Of a stretch of 18,154 bases of DNA, positions 1-7,037 are shown in pieces; the first letter of the stretch is position 1, and each line of letters begins with the position of its first letter. The position numbers and the translations under genes are program-made. The stretch is from an uncultured Clostridia bacterium. GTDB taxonomy: Bacteria; Bacillota_A; Clostridia; Oscillospirales; Acutalibacteraceae. The stretch is taken from the NCBI GenBank assembly GCA_944380625.1, contig CALWIE010000042.1, positions 1 through 18,154 of the forward strand, given 5' to 3'. Under the pieces are notes generated by a model that made no database searches, had not been told where the DNA came from, and worked only from the letters and a program-made list of their open reading frames with translations.

Positions 1-20
1 ATCTTTCCTTCCAGCTTCAT
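1..20 (-). CDS. fabG: Start of 3-oxoacyl-ACP reductase gene (partial, runs off the left edge)
   Basis: An ATG at 20-18 on the minus strand opens a frame reading M-K-L-E-G-K before the window ends. It is preceded by a perfect AGGAGG (31-36) with a 10-base spacer. MKLEGK is a very common beginning for FabG, and fabG commonly follows fabD in clostridial fatty-acid operons, so the identity is an inference from seven codons, the ribosome binding site and position. Nothing else of the protein can be seen. If right, FabG would reduce 3-oxoacyl-ACP in the elongation cycle fed by FabD, FabH and FabK encoded just upstream. Confidence 0.6.
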
Positions 21-166
21 GTTTCAAGTACCTCCTGTCCGCCACAAAAGCGGGCGGCTTCGTTTTTTCAAAAATCTATATGGACCATCCCCGCCCGGCG
101 GTTTACCGGCCCACAGCCGGCCTCCCTCCGCCGCTGGGGGAGAGTTCCCACTGCTAAGAGAGGGGG
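21..166 (-). other. GC-rich fabD-fabG intergenic spacer with hairpins
   Basis: This 146-base gap is long for the inside of this operon, where fabD and fabK overlap. It holds several short inverted repeats: CCGGC/GCCGG around 105-121, CCGCC/GGCGG around 93-104, and a CCGCC/GGCGG hairpin (39-43 with 53-57) directly before the fabG ribosome binding site. A T5/A6 stretch lies at 63-76. There is no convincing reading frame or minus-strand terminator. It may be a small intergenic repeat element or a leader for fabG; I cannot tell which. Confidence 0.35.
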
Positions 167-1090
167 TTAGCCCCGGGCCTTTATGGCCTCCACCGCGGCC
201 CGCAGGGTCTCGGCGTCCTGGACGTTTAGAACCGTGGCGGTTTTCACCGTCTTGCGGATGAGCCCGGAAAGGGTCTTGCCCGGGCCGCACTCGATGAAGG
301 TGTCCACCCCCAGGGCGGAGAGGGTCTCCACCGTCTCCTGCCAGCGGACGGGGTTTTTCACCTGCTGGATCAACAGCTCCTTGGCGCTGCCCGCAGTGTA
401 GGGCCTGGCGTTGAGGTTGGCGTACACCGGCACCTCCGGCTCCCGGACGTCCACGTCCCCCAGCACCTCCCGCAGCTCCTCAGAGGCGCTCTCCATAAAG
501 GGGGAGTGGAACCCCCCGCTGACCGCCAGCTTTTTGGCCCGGCCCCCGGCCTGCTGCACCTTCTCGCAGAAGGCGTCGATCTGGGCAGCCTCCCCGGCGC
601 ACACCAGCTGGCCGGGGCAGTTGTAGTTGACGGGCCACACCTGCTCAAAGCCTTGGCACAGCTCTTCCACCTGCTCGTTTGTAAGCTTGAGCACCGCGGC
701 CATGGCCCCGGGGTTCTCCTCCCCAGCCTTCTGCATGGCCTGTCCCCGCTTGCACACAAAATCGAAGCCCTCCTCCGGGGAAAACACCCCGGCAAAGCTC
801 AACGCGGCCACCTCCCCCAGGGAGAAGCCCGCCACGCAGTCCGGGCGCACGCCCGCCTCTTCCAAGGCTTCGGCCGCGGCCAGGTCCACGCAGTACAGGC
901 AGGGCTGGGTGTTCTTTGTGACGGAGAGCTCCTCCACAGGGGCGGAAAAGCACTGCTCGCTGGTGCCGGGGCGGAGCCTGTCCGCCCTGTCGAACACGGC
1001 CCGGGCGGCGGGGCTTGCCTCCCAAAGCTCTTTCCCCATGCCGCTGTACTGGGCCCCCTGGCCCGCGAAAACAAAGGCTATCTTACCCAT
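167..1090 (-). CDS. fabD: Malonyl-CoA:ACP transacylase FabD
   Basis: A 307-residue protein of normal family length. FabD moves malonyl from CoA to acyl carrier protein, supplying the extender unit for cytoplasmic type II fatty-acid synthesis. Visible hallmarks are the oxyanion-hole segment GQGAQ (residues 10-14), the nucleophile elbow GFSLGE with Ser90 (most relatives have GHSLGE), Arg115 in KRGQAMQ, which binds the malonyl carboxylate, and the catalytic His195 in GGFHSPFM. The start ATG has a good AAAGGAG seven bases or so upstream. The gene overlaps the end of fabK by 13 bases, so the two are probably translationally coupled, and fabG appears to follow after a 146-base gap. Function is secure from motifs and operon; the His-to-Phe change beside Ser90 is a minor variation. 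Confidence 0.96.
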   Translation of the reverse strand: MGKIAFVFAGQGAQYSGMGKELWEASPAARAVFDRADRLRPGTSEQCFSAPVEELSVTKNTQPCLYCVDLAAAEALEEAGVRPDCVAGFSLGEVAALSFAGVFSPEEGFDFVCKRGQAMQKAGEENPGAMAAVLKLTNEQVEELCQGFEQVWPVNYNCPGQLVCAGEAAQIDAFCEKVQQAGGRAKKLAVSGGFHSPFMESASEELREVLGDVDVREPEVPVYANLNARPYTAGSAKELLIQQVKNPVRWQETVETLSALGVDTFIECGPGKTLSGLIRKTVKTATVLNVQDAETLRAAVEAIKARG

Positions 1091-2022
1091 TTGCCCGCTC
1101 CTTTCAGCACCTCTTCCGCCTGCTGGAACATCTCCCGGATGATCTCGGCGGCGGGCTGCTCTTTATTCACCATGCCGGCGATCTGCCCGGCCAGGAAATC
1201 GCCGGTCTTCTCGTCCCCCTCCACGGCGGCCCGGTACAGGGCGCCGCTGCCCAGCTTCTCCAGCTCCTCGTCGGAGATCTGGCTGTACTCGGCCTTGGCG
1301 TATTCTTTGGCGAACTGGTTCTTAATCTGCCGCACAGGATGGCCCAGCCGCTTGCCGGTAACCATGGTGGCGATGTCGTTGGCCTTTAGGACCTTCTTCT
1401 TGTAGTTGGGATGGACCCCGCACTCCTGGGCCACCAGGAACCGGGTGCCCACCTGGACCCCCACGGCCCCTAGCAGAAAGGCGGCGGCCACGCCCCGCCC
1501 GTCGCCGATGCCGCCGGCGGCCAGCACAGGCAGGTCCGTGGCGTCCACCACCTGGGGCACCAGCACCATGGTGGTCAAATCCCCCACATGGCCGCCGGAC
1601 TCGCCCCCCTCGGCGATGATGGCCGCGGCCCCAGCCTTTGTCACCAGACGGGCCATGGCCACAGAGGCCACCACGGGGATCACCTTGATGCCCGCCTCCA
1701 GCCACATGGGCATGTAGCGGGAGGGGTTCCCCGCGCCGGTGGTCACCACGGGCACCCGCTCCTGGGCCACAAGCTTTGCCACCTCCTCGGCGAAGGGGGA
1801 CATGAGCATGATGTTCACCCCGAAGGGCTTGTCCGTCAGGCTGCGGCACAGGTCGATCTGCTTTTTCAGGTACTCGGCGTTCAAATTCATGGCGGAGATA
1901 ATCCCCAGGCCGCCGCCGTTGGAGACGGCCGCCGCCAGCCTGCCCTCGGAGATCCAGGCCATGCCTCCCTGGAAAATGGGGTATTCGATGCCCAAAAGGT
2001 CGCAGATGGGCGTTTTAATCAT
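1078..2022 (-). CDS. fabK: Enoyl-ACP reductase II FabK (FMN-dependent)
   Basis: A 314-residue TIM-barrel flavoprotein of the FabK / nitronate monooxygenase family. FabK reduces trans-2-enoyl-ACP with NAD(P)H and FMN, the last step of each elongation round, and replaces FabI in many Firmicutes; FabK enzymes are known to be insensitive to triclosan. Seen here are the N-terminal PIFQGGMAWIS (residues 15-25), the phosphate-binding AAGGIGDGRG (168-177), and AEGGESGGHVG (137-147), whose His145 corresponds to the conserved active-site His. The location between fabH and fabD separates it from nitronate monooxygenase, the closest alternative. The ATG follows an AAAGGA site. No fabI-like gene is in the window, so this is probably the enoyl reductase of the pathway. 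Confidence 0.95.
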   Translation of the reverse strand: MIKTPICDLLGIEYPIFQGGMAWISEGRLAAAVSNGGGLGIISAMNLNAEYLKKQIDLCRSLTDKPFGVNIMLMSPFAEEVAKLVAQERVPVVTTGAGNPSRYMPMWLEAGIKVIPVVASVAMARLVTKAGAAAIIAEGGESGGHVGDLTTMVLVPQVVDATDLPVLAAGGIGDGRGVAAAFLLGAVGVQVGTRFLVAQECGVHPNYKKKVLKANDIATMVTGKRLGHPVRQIKNQFAKEYAKAEYSQISDEELEKLGSGALYRAAVEGDEKTGDFLAGQIAGMVNKEQPAAEIIREMFQQAEEVLKGAGKWVR

Positions 2023-2097
2023 AGGGCTTCCATCCTTTCTCTGTGTGGTTCTATTCCAAGGCGAGGAGCGCCCCGCCTGCCGTTTACAGTCTCGTCC

Positions 2098-3054
2098 TCA
2101 CCAGCGGACCACGCTGGCAGCCGTGGACAGCCCGCCCCCAAAGGCGGTGAGCACCACGTAGTCCCCTCGCTGCAAAAGCCCCTGGCGATTGGCCTCGTCC
2201 AGCAGAATGGGTTCGCTGGCGGAAGAGGTGTTGCCGAAGCGGTCGATGTTCAAAAGGAATTTCTCCGGGGCGATCTCCGGGATGCGCCGCCGGGCCTCGT
2301 TGATGATCCGGTAGTTGGCCTGGTGGGGGATGACGGCCTTCACCTGTTCCCCGGTGATGCCGGCCTGCTCCATCACTAGCCGCACGTCCCGCACCATGGA
2401 GGTGACCGCAAACTTATAGGTTTCCTGGCCGGCCATAAACACGCAATTCTTTTTCAGTTCATTTTCATAGAACGGGGAGTTGTCCCACCGGGTGGGGATG
2501 GAGATCACGCTGTCGCCGCCGAGGGTGCTCAGGGTGGAAGAAAGGTAGTTGTCCCCCTCTCCCAGCACCGCGGCCCCGGCCCCGTCCCCAAAGATGCAGC
2601 AGGTGCTCCGGTCGGTCCAGTCGATCAGGCCGCTCATCCGCTCAGAGCTCACCACCAGCACCTTTTTCACGACCCCCCGGGCGAAGAACCCAGCGGCCAC
2701 GTCCATGGCAAACAGAAAGCCCGGGCAGGCCACGTTCATGTCGAAGCAGGGGCAGGCGGCGCCAATGCGGTTTTGCACCATGCCCGCAAGGCCCGGGGAG
2801 ATGGTGTCCGCGCTGATGGTGGCGCCGATAATCATGTCCAGCTCTTCCGGGCGCACCCCGGCGTTTTCCAGGGCCTTTTGGGCGGCGGCCACGCCCATGT
2901 CCGTGGTGGTCTCCTTGGTGCAGACGTGGCGCTGTTTGACGCCCACCCGTTTTGTGATCCACTCATCCGAGGTCTCCACCATGTGGGAGAGGTCGTCGTT
3001 GGTGACGATCTTTTCCGGCACAAAGCTGCCTGTGCCCAGAATCCGAAAGCTCAT
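2098..3054 (-). CDS. fabH: 3-oxoacyl-ACP synthase III FabH
   Basis: A 318-residue ketoacyl synthase III that condenses an acyl-CoA primer with malonyl-ACP to start fatty-acid chains. The thiolase-fold catalytic triad is complete: Cys110 in NVACPGF, His244 in IPHQAN, and Asn275 in FGNTSSAS. The glycine-rich C-terminal loop TAFGGGLSTAA (303-313) is also present. A proline follows the catalytic Cys, where A, S or T is usual. I chose the ATG at 3054 because GGGGGA lies about seven bases upstream; a frame-extending TTG at 3072 would put that site inside the gene. It is the first gene after the promoter at 3150-3178 and is followed by fabK after 75 bases that include a weak GC-rich hairpin. Confidence 0.96.
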   Translation of the reverse strand: MSFRILGTGSFVPEKIVTNDDLSHMVETSDEWITKRVGVKQRHVCTKETTTDMGVAAAQKALENAGVRPEELDMIIGATISADTISPGLAGMVQNRIGAACPCFDMNVACPGFLFAMDVAAGFFARGVVKKVLVVSSERMSGLIDWTDRSTCCIFGDGAGAAVLGEGDNYLSSTLSTLGGDSVISIPTRWDNSPFYENELKKNCVFMAGQETYKFAVTSMVRDVRLVMEQAGITGEQVKAVIPHQANYRIINEARRRIPEIAPEKFLLNIDRFGNTSSASEPILLDEANRQGLLQRGDYVVLTAFGGGLSTAASVVRW

Positions 3055-3149
3055 ATCTTTTCCCCCGTCCAAAACTTGTTTTTCTTTCTAACGCGCCCGG
3101 GTCCGCCGCCTCTTGCAGGCGCCTTTGCTCCAGTGTGCTTACCCTCTTT

Positions 3150-3178
3150 ATTTTATAGAAAAAGCGCCTGTTTGTCAA
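3150..3178 (-). promoter_or_regulatory. Sigma-A promoter of the fab operon
   Basis: On the minus strand a perfect -35 TTGACA (3178-3173) is separated by exactly 17 bases from a -10 TAAAAT (3155-3150), five of six matching consensus. It points at fabH, leaving a leader of about 90 bases. The dehydrogenase stop codon lies just upstream with no clear terminator between, so some read-through from rsmE is possible. I saw no FapR-like or FabT-like palindrome over the promoter. Confidence 0.85.
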
Positions 3179-3194
3179 TTCACCTTCCCGGCCC

Positions 3195-3920
3195 TCACAC
3201 CGCCATGCCCCCGTTTATCCCCAGCACCTGGCCGGTCAGGAACTCCTGCTCCAGCAGGAAGGCGGCGGCCTGGGCGGCCTCCTCGGGGGTGCCGATGCGC
3301 CCCAGGGGGGTCTCCTCCCGCAGGGCGGCCAGGTCGGCGGCGGCCAGGTCCCCGTTCATGGGGGTGTCGATGACCCCGGGGGCCAGGCAGTTGACCCGGA
3401 TGCCCGAGGGCCCCTCCTCCTTGGCCAGGGCCTTCGTCAGGCCGATGACCCCCGCCTTGGCGGCGGAGTAGGCCGCCTCGCAGGAGGCGCCCACCTCCCC
3501 CCATATGGAGCTGACGTTTACAATGCTGCCCCGCTTCTCCCGGATCATGGGGGGCAGGGCCCGGCGGCAGCAGAGGAAAACCCCGGTCAGGTCCACGTCC
3601 AGCAGCCGGCGCCAGTCCTCCAGGCTCATGTCGGTAAAAAGCCCTTTCCAAGCCACCCCCGCGTTGTTCACAAGCCCCTCCAAAAAGCCGAAGTCCCTCT
3701 CCGCGGCGGAGAACAGCGCCTCCACCTGGGCCTCGTCCGCCAGGTCCGCCCCATAGGCCCGGGCCGCCCCGCCCGCCCGGCGGATGTCCTCCTCCAGGGC
3801 CTGGGCGGCGGCCCTGTTCTCGTGGTAGTGCAGCGCCACGGCCCAGCCCCGCTGGGCAAGCTCCATGGCCACCGCCCGGCCAATGCCGCCGGAGGCCCCG
3901 GTCACCAATACGTTTTTCAT
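3195..3920 (-). CDS. FabG-like short-chain dehydrogenase, candidate EF-P 5-aminopentanone reductase
   Basis: A 241-residue classical SDR. It shows the cofactor motif TGASGGIG (residues 7-14), NNAG (85-88), and the catalytic Ser138, Tyr151 and Lys155 (YSAAK). The HYHENR segment after beta-2 (31-36) has an Arg, which fits NADP(H). By sequence alone it would be annotated as 3-oxoacyl-ACP reductase. However, it sits 15 bases after rsmE and outside the fab operon, and a separate fabG seems to begin at position 20. In Firmicutes a FabG-like SDR, YmfI, reduces 5-aminopentanone on elongation factor P; this SDR next to an rRNA modification gene fits that role, but no efp gene is in view. The start follows AAAGGGAGGG. 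Enzyme class is certain, substrate is not. Confidence 0.85.
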   Translation of the reverse strand: MKNVLVTGASGGIGRAVAMELAQRGWAVALHYHENRAAAQALEEDIRRAGGAARAYGADLADEAQVEALFSAAERDFGFLEGLVNNAGVAWKGLFTDMSLEDWRRLLDVDLTGVFLCCRRALPPMIREKRGSIVNVSSIWGEVGASCEAAYSAAKAGVIGLTKALAKEEGPSGIRVNCLAPGVIDTPMNGDLAAADLAALREETPLGRIGTPEEAAQAAAFLLEQEFLTGQVLGINGGMAV

Positions 3921-3935
3921 AATAAGCCCTCCCTT

Positions 3936-4670
3936 TTAAAAGTGCCGCTCCATATCGCCCCGCTGGTAGAAAATGGCCGCCAGGGCGGCCAGGGGCGCCG
4001 TCTCCGTCCGGAGGATCCGGGGGCCCAGGGTCAAAACCCTCCCCCCCAGGGACCGGGCCAGCTCCGCCTCTTCCGGGGCAAAGCCCCCCTCCGGGCCCAC
4101 AAACACAAACAGCCTCTCCCCAGATTCCTCCAGGGCCTGCCGCAGGCTCGACTCCCCCCGCTCGTAGAAAAAGAGGATCTCCCCCTCCCGGGCGGCGGCC
4201 CGAAGGGCCTTTTCCAGGGGGACGGGGGGCAGCACCTGGGGGATTTTCCCCCGGCCGCTCTGCATGGCGGCCTCCCGGGCCACCTTCCGCAGCCGGGAGA
4301 CTTTTTTTTCGGCCCCTTTCCCGTCCAGGCGCACCACGCACCGGGCGCTCTCCACCGGCCAGACGGCCCCGGCCCCCAGCTCCACCGCCTTTTGGGTGAC
4401 CGTCTCCAGCTTGTCCCCCTTGGGCAGGCACTGGCACACCGTCACCTGGGTGCGGGGCTCCCCCCCGCTGGGGACGCTTTCCTCCACCTGGACCCAGGCC
4501 CCCTCCCCTTCCCAGGAGGCCACCGTGCAGAGGTAATCCGTCCCCGCCCCGTCGCAGAGGGTCACCGCCTCCCCGGGGCGCATCCGCAGGGAACGGACCA
4601 TGTGCCGGCCGTCCTCCCCGCCGATAAACACCTGGCCCACCGGGGGCTCTTCCACAAAAAACCTGGGCAT
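3936..4670 (-). CDS. rsmE: 16S rRNA (uracil-1498-N3)-methyltransferase RsmE
   Basis: A 244-residue SPOUT-class methyltransferase of normal length. RsmE methylates N3 of U1498 in helix 44 of 16S rRNA, using S-adenosylmethionine, on the assembled 30S subunit. The N-terminal PUA-like part begins MPRFFVEE and contains HMVRSLRMRPGE (residues 23-34). The C-terminal knot carries the two signature stretches: FVGPEGGF (190-197) and LGPRILRTETAPLAAL (215-230). The middle segment REAAMQSGR (132-140) matches the family's EA..QSGR motif. The ATG has an AGGAGG seven bases upstream. It is the first gene of a two-gene unit with the SDR downstream; in many Firmicutes rsmE follows prmA and dnaJ, but here it has its own promoter. 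Confidence 0.97.
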   Translation of the reverse strand: MPRFFVEEPPVGQVFIGGEDGRHMVRSLRMRPGEAVTLCDGAGTDYLCTVASWEGEGAWVQVEESVPSGGEPRTQVTVCQCLPKGDKLETVTQKAVELGAGAVWPVESARCVVRLDGKGAEKKVSRLRKVAREAAMQSGRGKIPQVLPPVPLEKALRAAAREGEILFFYERGESSLRQALEESGERLFVFVGPEGGFAPEEAELARSLGGRVLTLGPRILRTETAPLAALAAIFYQRGDMERHF

Positions 4671-4702
4671 TTCGCCGCCTCCTCTCTCGGGTTTCTGCTA
4701 TG

Positions 4703-4731
4703 ATTGTAGGGGCCTGTCCCCCATTTGTCAA
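4703..4731 (-). promoter_or_regulatory. Sigma-A promoter of rsmE-SDR unit
   Basis: On the minus strand a perfect -35 TTGACA (4731-4726) and a -10 TACAAT (4708-4703) are 17 bases apart. The spacer contains the palindrome GGGGCCTGTCCCC (4709-4721), which could be an operator or chance in GC-rich DNA. The predicted leader before the rsmE ATG is about 25-30 bases and includes its AGGAGG site. It is divergent from the lipoprotein promoter about 50 bases away. Confidence 0.82.
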
Positions 4732-4780
4732 CGGTTTTCCACAGCCCTCGCACTTTGTTGATGATTTTTTTCCAGGACTA

Positions 4781-4789
4781 TGTTATACT
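4781..4789 (+). promoter_or_regulatory. Extended -10 promoter of the lipoprotein/two-component operon
   Basis: TGTTATACT matches the extended -10 form TGnTATAAT with one mismatch. A TTGATG at 4758-4763 is 20 bases upstream, too far for an ideal -35, which fits the lower -35 need of extended -10 promoters. The predicted start point near 4796 lies downstream of the ATG at 4780, which rules that ATG out as the lipoprotein start and supports the TTG at 4846. Confidence 0.7.
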
Positions 4790-4845
4790 ATTTTTATCTT
4801 GTGGCCCCGCCCGGCCGAAAATCCCCGCCCCAGGAGGTGACCCCC

Positions 4846-6219
4846 TTGAAGCGCCCCGCCCTCCCGCGCCCTGTGCGCCTGGCCCTTGGGCTCCTTGTGT
4901 GCCTGGCCCTTTCCGGATGCTCCTTTTCCGGCTTCCAGGCCCAAAACCTCATGTCCCCGCCCCGGGCCAACCTGGACCAGCAGGGCATCTACGAGCTGCT
5001 CCAGGAGGACCGCCAGGAGCTCAACTTCGTCTACCCCAAGCGGGGGGAGCACCGCTCGGCCATCATCATGCGGGACTGGACCGGCGACGGGGAGCAGGAC
5101 GCCGTGGGCTTTGTGGCCCTGGACGAGGGCGGCGCCGAGGCCTATTTCCTCACCAAGGAGGAGGGCAGGTGGCGGTGCGCCGCCTCCTTTGTAAACACCG
5201 CCAGCCAAGTGGACATGGTGTGCTTTGGGGACCTCAACGGGGACGGCCGGGAGGACGTGCTCATCGGCTGGGGCAGCACCGCCGGCACAACGGGCCGCAC
5301 CGCCGCCGTCTCCGCCTACCTGTACACCGAGGAGGGCGTGGAGGAGCAGGTCCTGGGCCCCTACGGGGAGATGGCCCTCACCGACTTCGACCGGGACGGC
5401 TCCTGGGAGGTGTTCACCGTGGACAAGTACCTGCCCGCCGAGGAGGAGGGCAGCGAGCCCCTGCCCGCCATGGCCCACGTGTTCGCCTGGGAGGGGGACT
5501 CCCTCCAAGAGGTGCGCACCGCCTACGCCGACAACTCCATCGCAAGCTACACCTCCATCTCCTTCGGGAACCTGTCCCGGGGGGTGTGGGGGGTGGTGCT
5601 CGACGGCGCCAAGGCCGACGGCAGCATGACCACCCAGGTCTTTTACATAGACTGGGGCCTTTTGAAAAACGCCCCAGCCGGGGTGAACACAGAGACCTAC
5701 CAAAACCCCTTCTCCCGGCCCTCTACCGCCGTTTTCGCCTCTCAGGACATCAACGGCGACCAGGTGGTGGAGATCCCCGTGGTCACCCAGCTGCCCTGCA
5801 TCCCCGAGGGGGCCTCCTTGGACTCCACCAGCTACCTGGTGGAGTGGAGCGTCTTCCGGTCCCTGGGGGAGTACAAAACCGTGCTGCCGGCCCTGATGAA
5901 CCTGGGGGAGAACTACTGGTTCCGGCTGCCCCAGCAGCTCATCGGGAAGATCTCCGCTTCCAACGACACCCAAAAGCGCACGGTGACCTACACCGAGGTG
6001 GTCACCGGCGAGGACGGGTCCCAGCTGTTGGGCGCGCCTCTTTTCGCCATACGGGTGTTCACCCGTTCCGCCTGGGAGAGCCGGGGGGAGACCAGCGGCT
6101 ACCTGCTGCTGGCCCAGCGGGGGGACCTGGTATACGGCATGCAGCCGCTCACCCAGGACGAGGCGTACGCCTCTGCCTTAGAACAGATCCAAGAGAGCTT
6201 TAAACTGGCCGGCGAATAG
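4846..6219 (+). CDS. Lipoprotein with FG-GAP/VCBS-like repeats
   Basis: A 457-residue predicted surface lipoprotein of unknown function. I chose the TTG start at 4846 because AGGAGGTGA (4832-4840) lies just before it and because translation then begins with a textbook lipoprotein signal: MKRPALPRP, a hydrophobic stretch, and the lipobox LSGC with Cys25. Four Asp-rich calcium-loop-like motifs of the FG-GAP/VCBS type are visible: DWTGDGEQD (77-85), DLNGDGRED (129-137), DFDRDGSWE (180-188) and the weaker DINGDQVVE (301-309). These suggest a beta-propeller-like extracellular domain. The response regulator and histidine kinase genes follow 60 bases later, so the protein may feed a signal to the kinase or be part of its envelope regulon; this is inference from position. 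No enzymatic motif was recognised. Confidence 0.9.
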   Translation: MKRPALPRPVRLALGLLVCLALSGCSFSGFQAQNLMSPPRANLDQQGIYELLQEDRQELNFVYPKRGEHRSAIIMRDWTGDGEQDAVGFVALDEGGAEAYFLTKEEGRWRCAASFVNTASQVDMVCFGDLNGDGREDVLIGWGSTAGTTGRTAAVSAYLYTEEGVEEQVLGPYGEMALTDFDRDGSWEVFTVDKYLPAEEEGSEPLPAMAHVFAWEGDSLQEVRTAYADNSIASYTSISFGNLSRGVWGVVLDGAKADGSMTTQVFYIDWGLLKNAPAGVNTETYQNPFSRPSTAVFASQDINGDQVVEIPVVTQLPCIPEGASLDSTSYLVEWSVFRSLGEYKTVLPALMNLGENYWFRLPQQLIGKISASNDTQKRTVTYTEVVTGEDGSQLLGAPLFAIRVFTRSAWESRGETSGYLLLAQRGDLVYGMQPLTQDEAYASALEQIQESFKLAGE

Positions 6220-6230
6220 ATTTTCCTGGC

Positions 6231-6251
6231 GGGCCCCGGGCCAAGGGGCCC
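6231..6251. other. GC hairpin between lipoprotein and response regulator genes
   Basis: GGGCCCC (6231-6237) and GGGGCCC (6245-6251) form a perfect 7-bp stem with a seven-base loop. There is no T-run behind it, so it is not a normal terminator. It could protect mRNA ends or tune relative expression of the lipoprotein and regulator, or be chance in a GC-rich gap. Confidence 0.4.
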
Positions 6252-6279
6252 CGTCCCAGGGTGAAAGGGGAAGGCTTTT

Positions 6280-6984
6280 ATGAAGAAAATCCTAGTTGCC
6301 GAAGATGAACAGAATATCCGGGAATTTGTGGTCATCAACCTGGAGCGGGCCGGCTACAAGGCCTACGAGGCCGAAACCGGCGACCAGGCCTTGGAGCTCT
6401 ACGCCCGGGAGAAGGGGGGCTTCGACGTGGCCGTGCTGGACATCATGATGCCCGGCGAGCACGACGGCCTGGCCGTGTGCAAGGCCCTGCGGGAGAAAAA
6501 CCCCTCCATCGGCATCATCCTCCTCTCCGCCCGCACCCAGGAGATGGACAAGGTCTCCGGCCTGATGATGGGCGCCGACGACTATGTGACAAAGCCCTTT
6601 TCCCCCTCGGAGCTGGTGGCCCGGGTGGACGCGGTCTACCGCCGGGTGGCCCTTTCCAGCCAGCGCCAGGGCGGCGGCGTCCAGGACGAGCTCTCCTCCG
6701 GGGAGTTCTGCCTGAACCTGCGCAACCGCTCCTTCCTAAAGGGGAAGCGCCCCATCGAGCTGACCCAGGTGGAGTTCCAAATTATGGAGTACTTCTTCTC
6801 CAACCCCGGCGTGGCCCTGCCCCGGGGGGACATCCTCAAACACGTGTGGGGCGCAAGCTACGTGGGCGAGGAAAAGATTGTGGACGTGAACATCCGCCGC
6901 CTGCGCATGAAGGTGGAGGAAGAGCCCTCCAACCCCCAGCACATCGTCACCGTCTGGGGCCTGGGCTACCGCTGGGACGCCTGA
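6280..6984 (+). CDS. OmpR/PhoB-family response regulator
   Basis: A 234-residue two-domain regulator of standard length. The receiver domain (about 1-120) has the acidic pair Glu8/Asp9, the phospho-acceptor Asp54 in VAVLDIMMPG, Ser83 and Lys105 in VTKPFSPSEL. The C-terminal winged helix (about 138-234) shows ELTQVEFQIMEYF (160-172), VDVNIRRLR in the recognition helix (201-209) and the closing TVWGLGYRW (224-232), all typical of OmpR/PhoB proteins that bind tandem direct repeats after phosphorylation. The ATG is preceded by a GAAAGGGGAAGG site. The kinase gene follows after 53 bases. The regulon cannot be read from sequence; I do not assign a symbol such as walR or phoP. Confidence 0.95.
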   Translation: MKKILVAEDEQNIREFVVINLERAGYKAYEAETGDQALELYAREKGGFDVAVLDIMMPGEHDGLAVCKALREKNPSIGIILLSARTQEMDKVSGLMMGADDYVTKPFSPSELVARVDAVYRRVALSSQRQGGGVQDELSSGEFCLNLRNRSFLKGKRPIELTQVEFQIMEYFFSNPGVALPRGDILKHVWGASYVGEEKIVDVNIRRLRMKVEEEPSNPQHIVTVWGLGYRWDA

Positions 6985-7002
6985 AAAAGCCCTAAAAAAT
7001 AG

Positions 7003-7021
7003 CCCCGCCCTCAAAGCGGGG
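7003..7021. other. Small hairpin before the kinase ribosome binding site
   Basis: CCCCGC (7003-7008) pairs with GCGGGG (7016-7021), a 6-bp stem with a 7-base loop. It ends two bases before the AAAGGAG site of the kinase gene. It has no T-run. It could lower kinase translation relative to the regulator, which is a common ratio in two-component pairs, but this is speculative. Confidence 0.35.
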
Positions 7022-7037
7022 GGAAAGGAGCGGGCCC

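Noticed and set aside
39..68. Plus-strand hairpin followed by TTTTTT as a terminator
   Set aside because: The stem is only five bases with a long loop, and no plus-strand gene precedes it; it lies in the fabG leader on the other strand.
3055..3072. TTG at 3072 as the fabH start
   Set aside because: The G-rich ribosome binding site would then be inside the gene; the ATG at 3054 has correct spacing.
3175..4731. A 518-codon minus-strand frame through rsmE and the SDR
   Set aside because: It is in a different frame from both genes, is Gly/Arg/Pro-rich, and crosses two clearly recognised coding regions.
4780..4845. ATG at 4780 as start of the lipoprotein
   Set aside because: It overlaps the -10 box and precedes the likely transcription start; the TTG at 4846 has a perfect ribosome binding site and gives a proper lipoprotein signal peptide.
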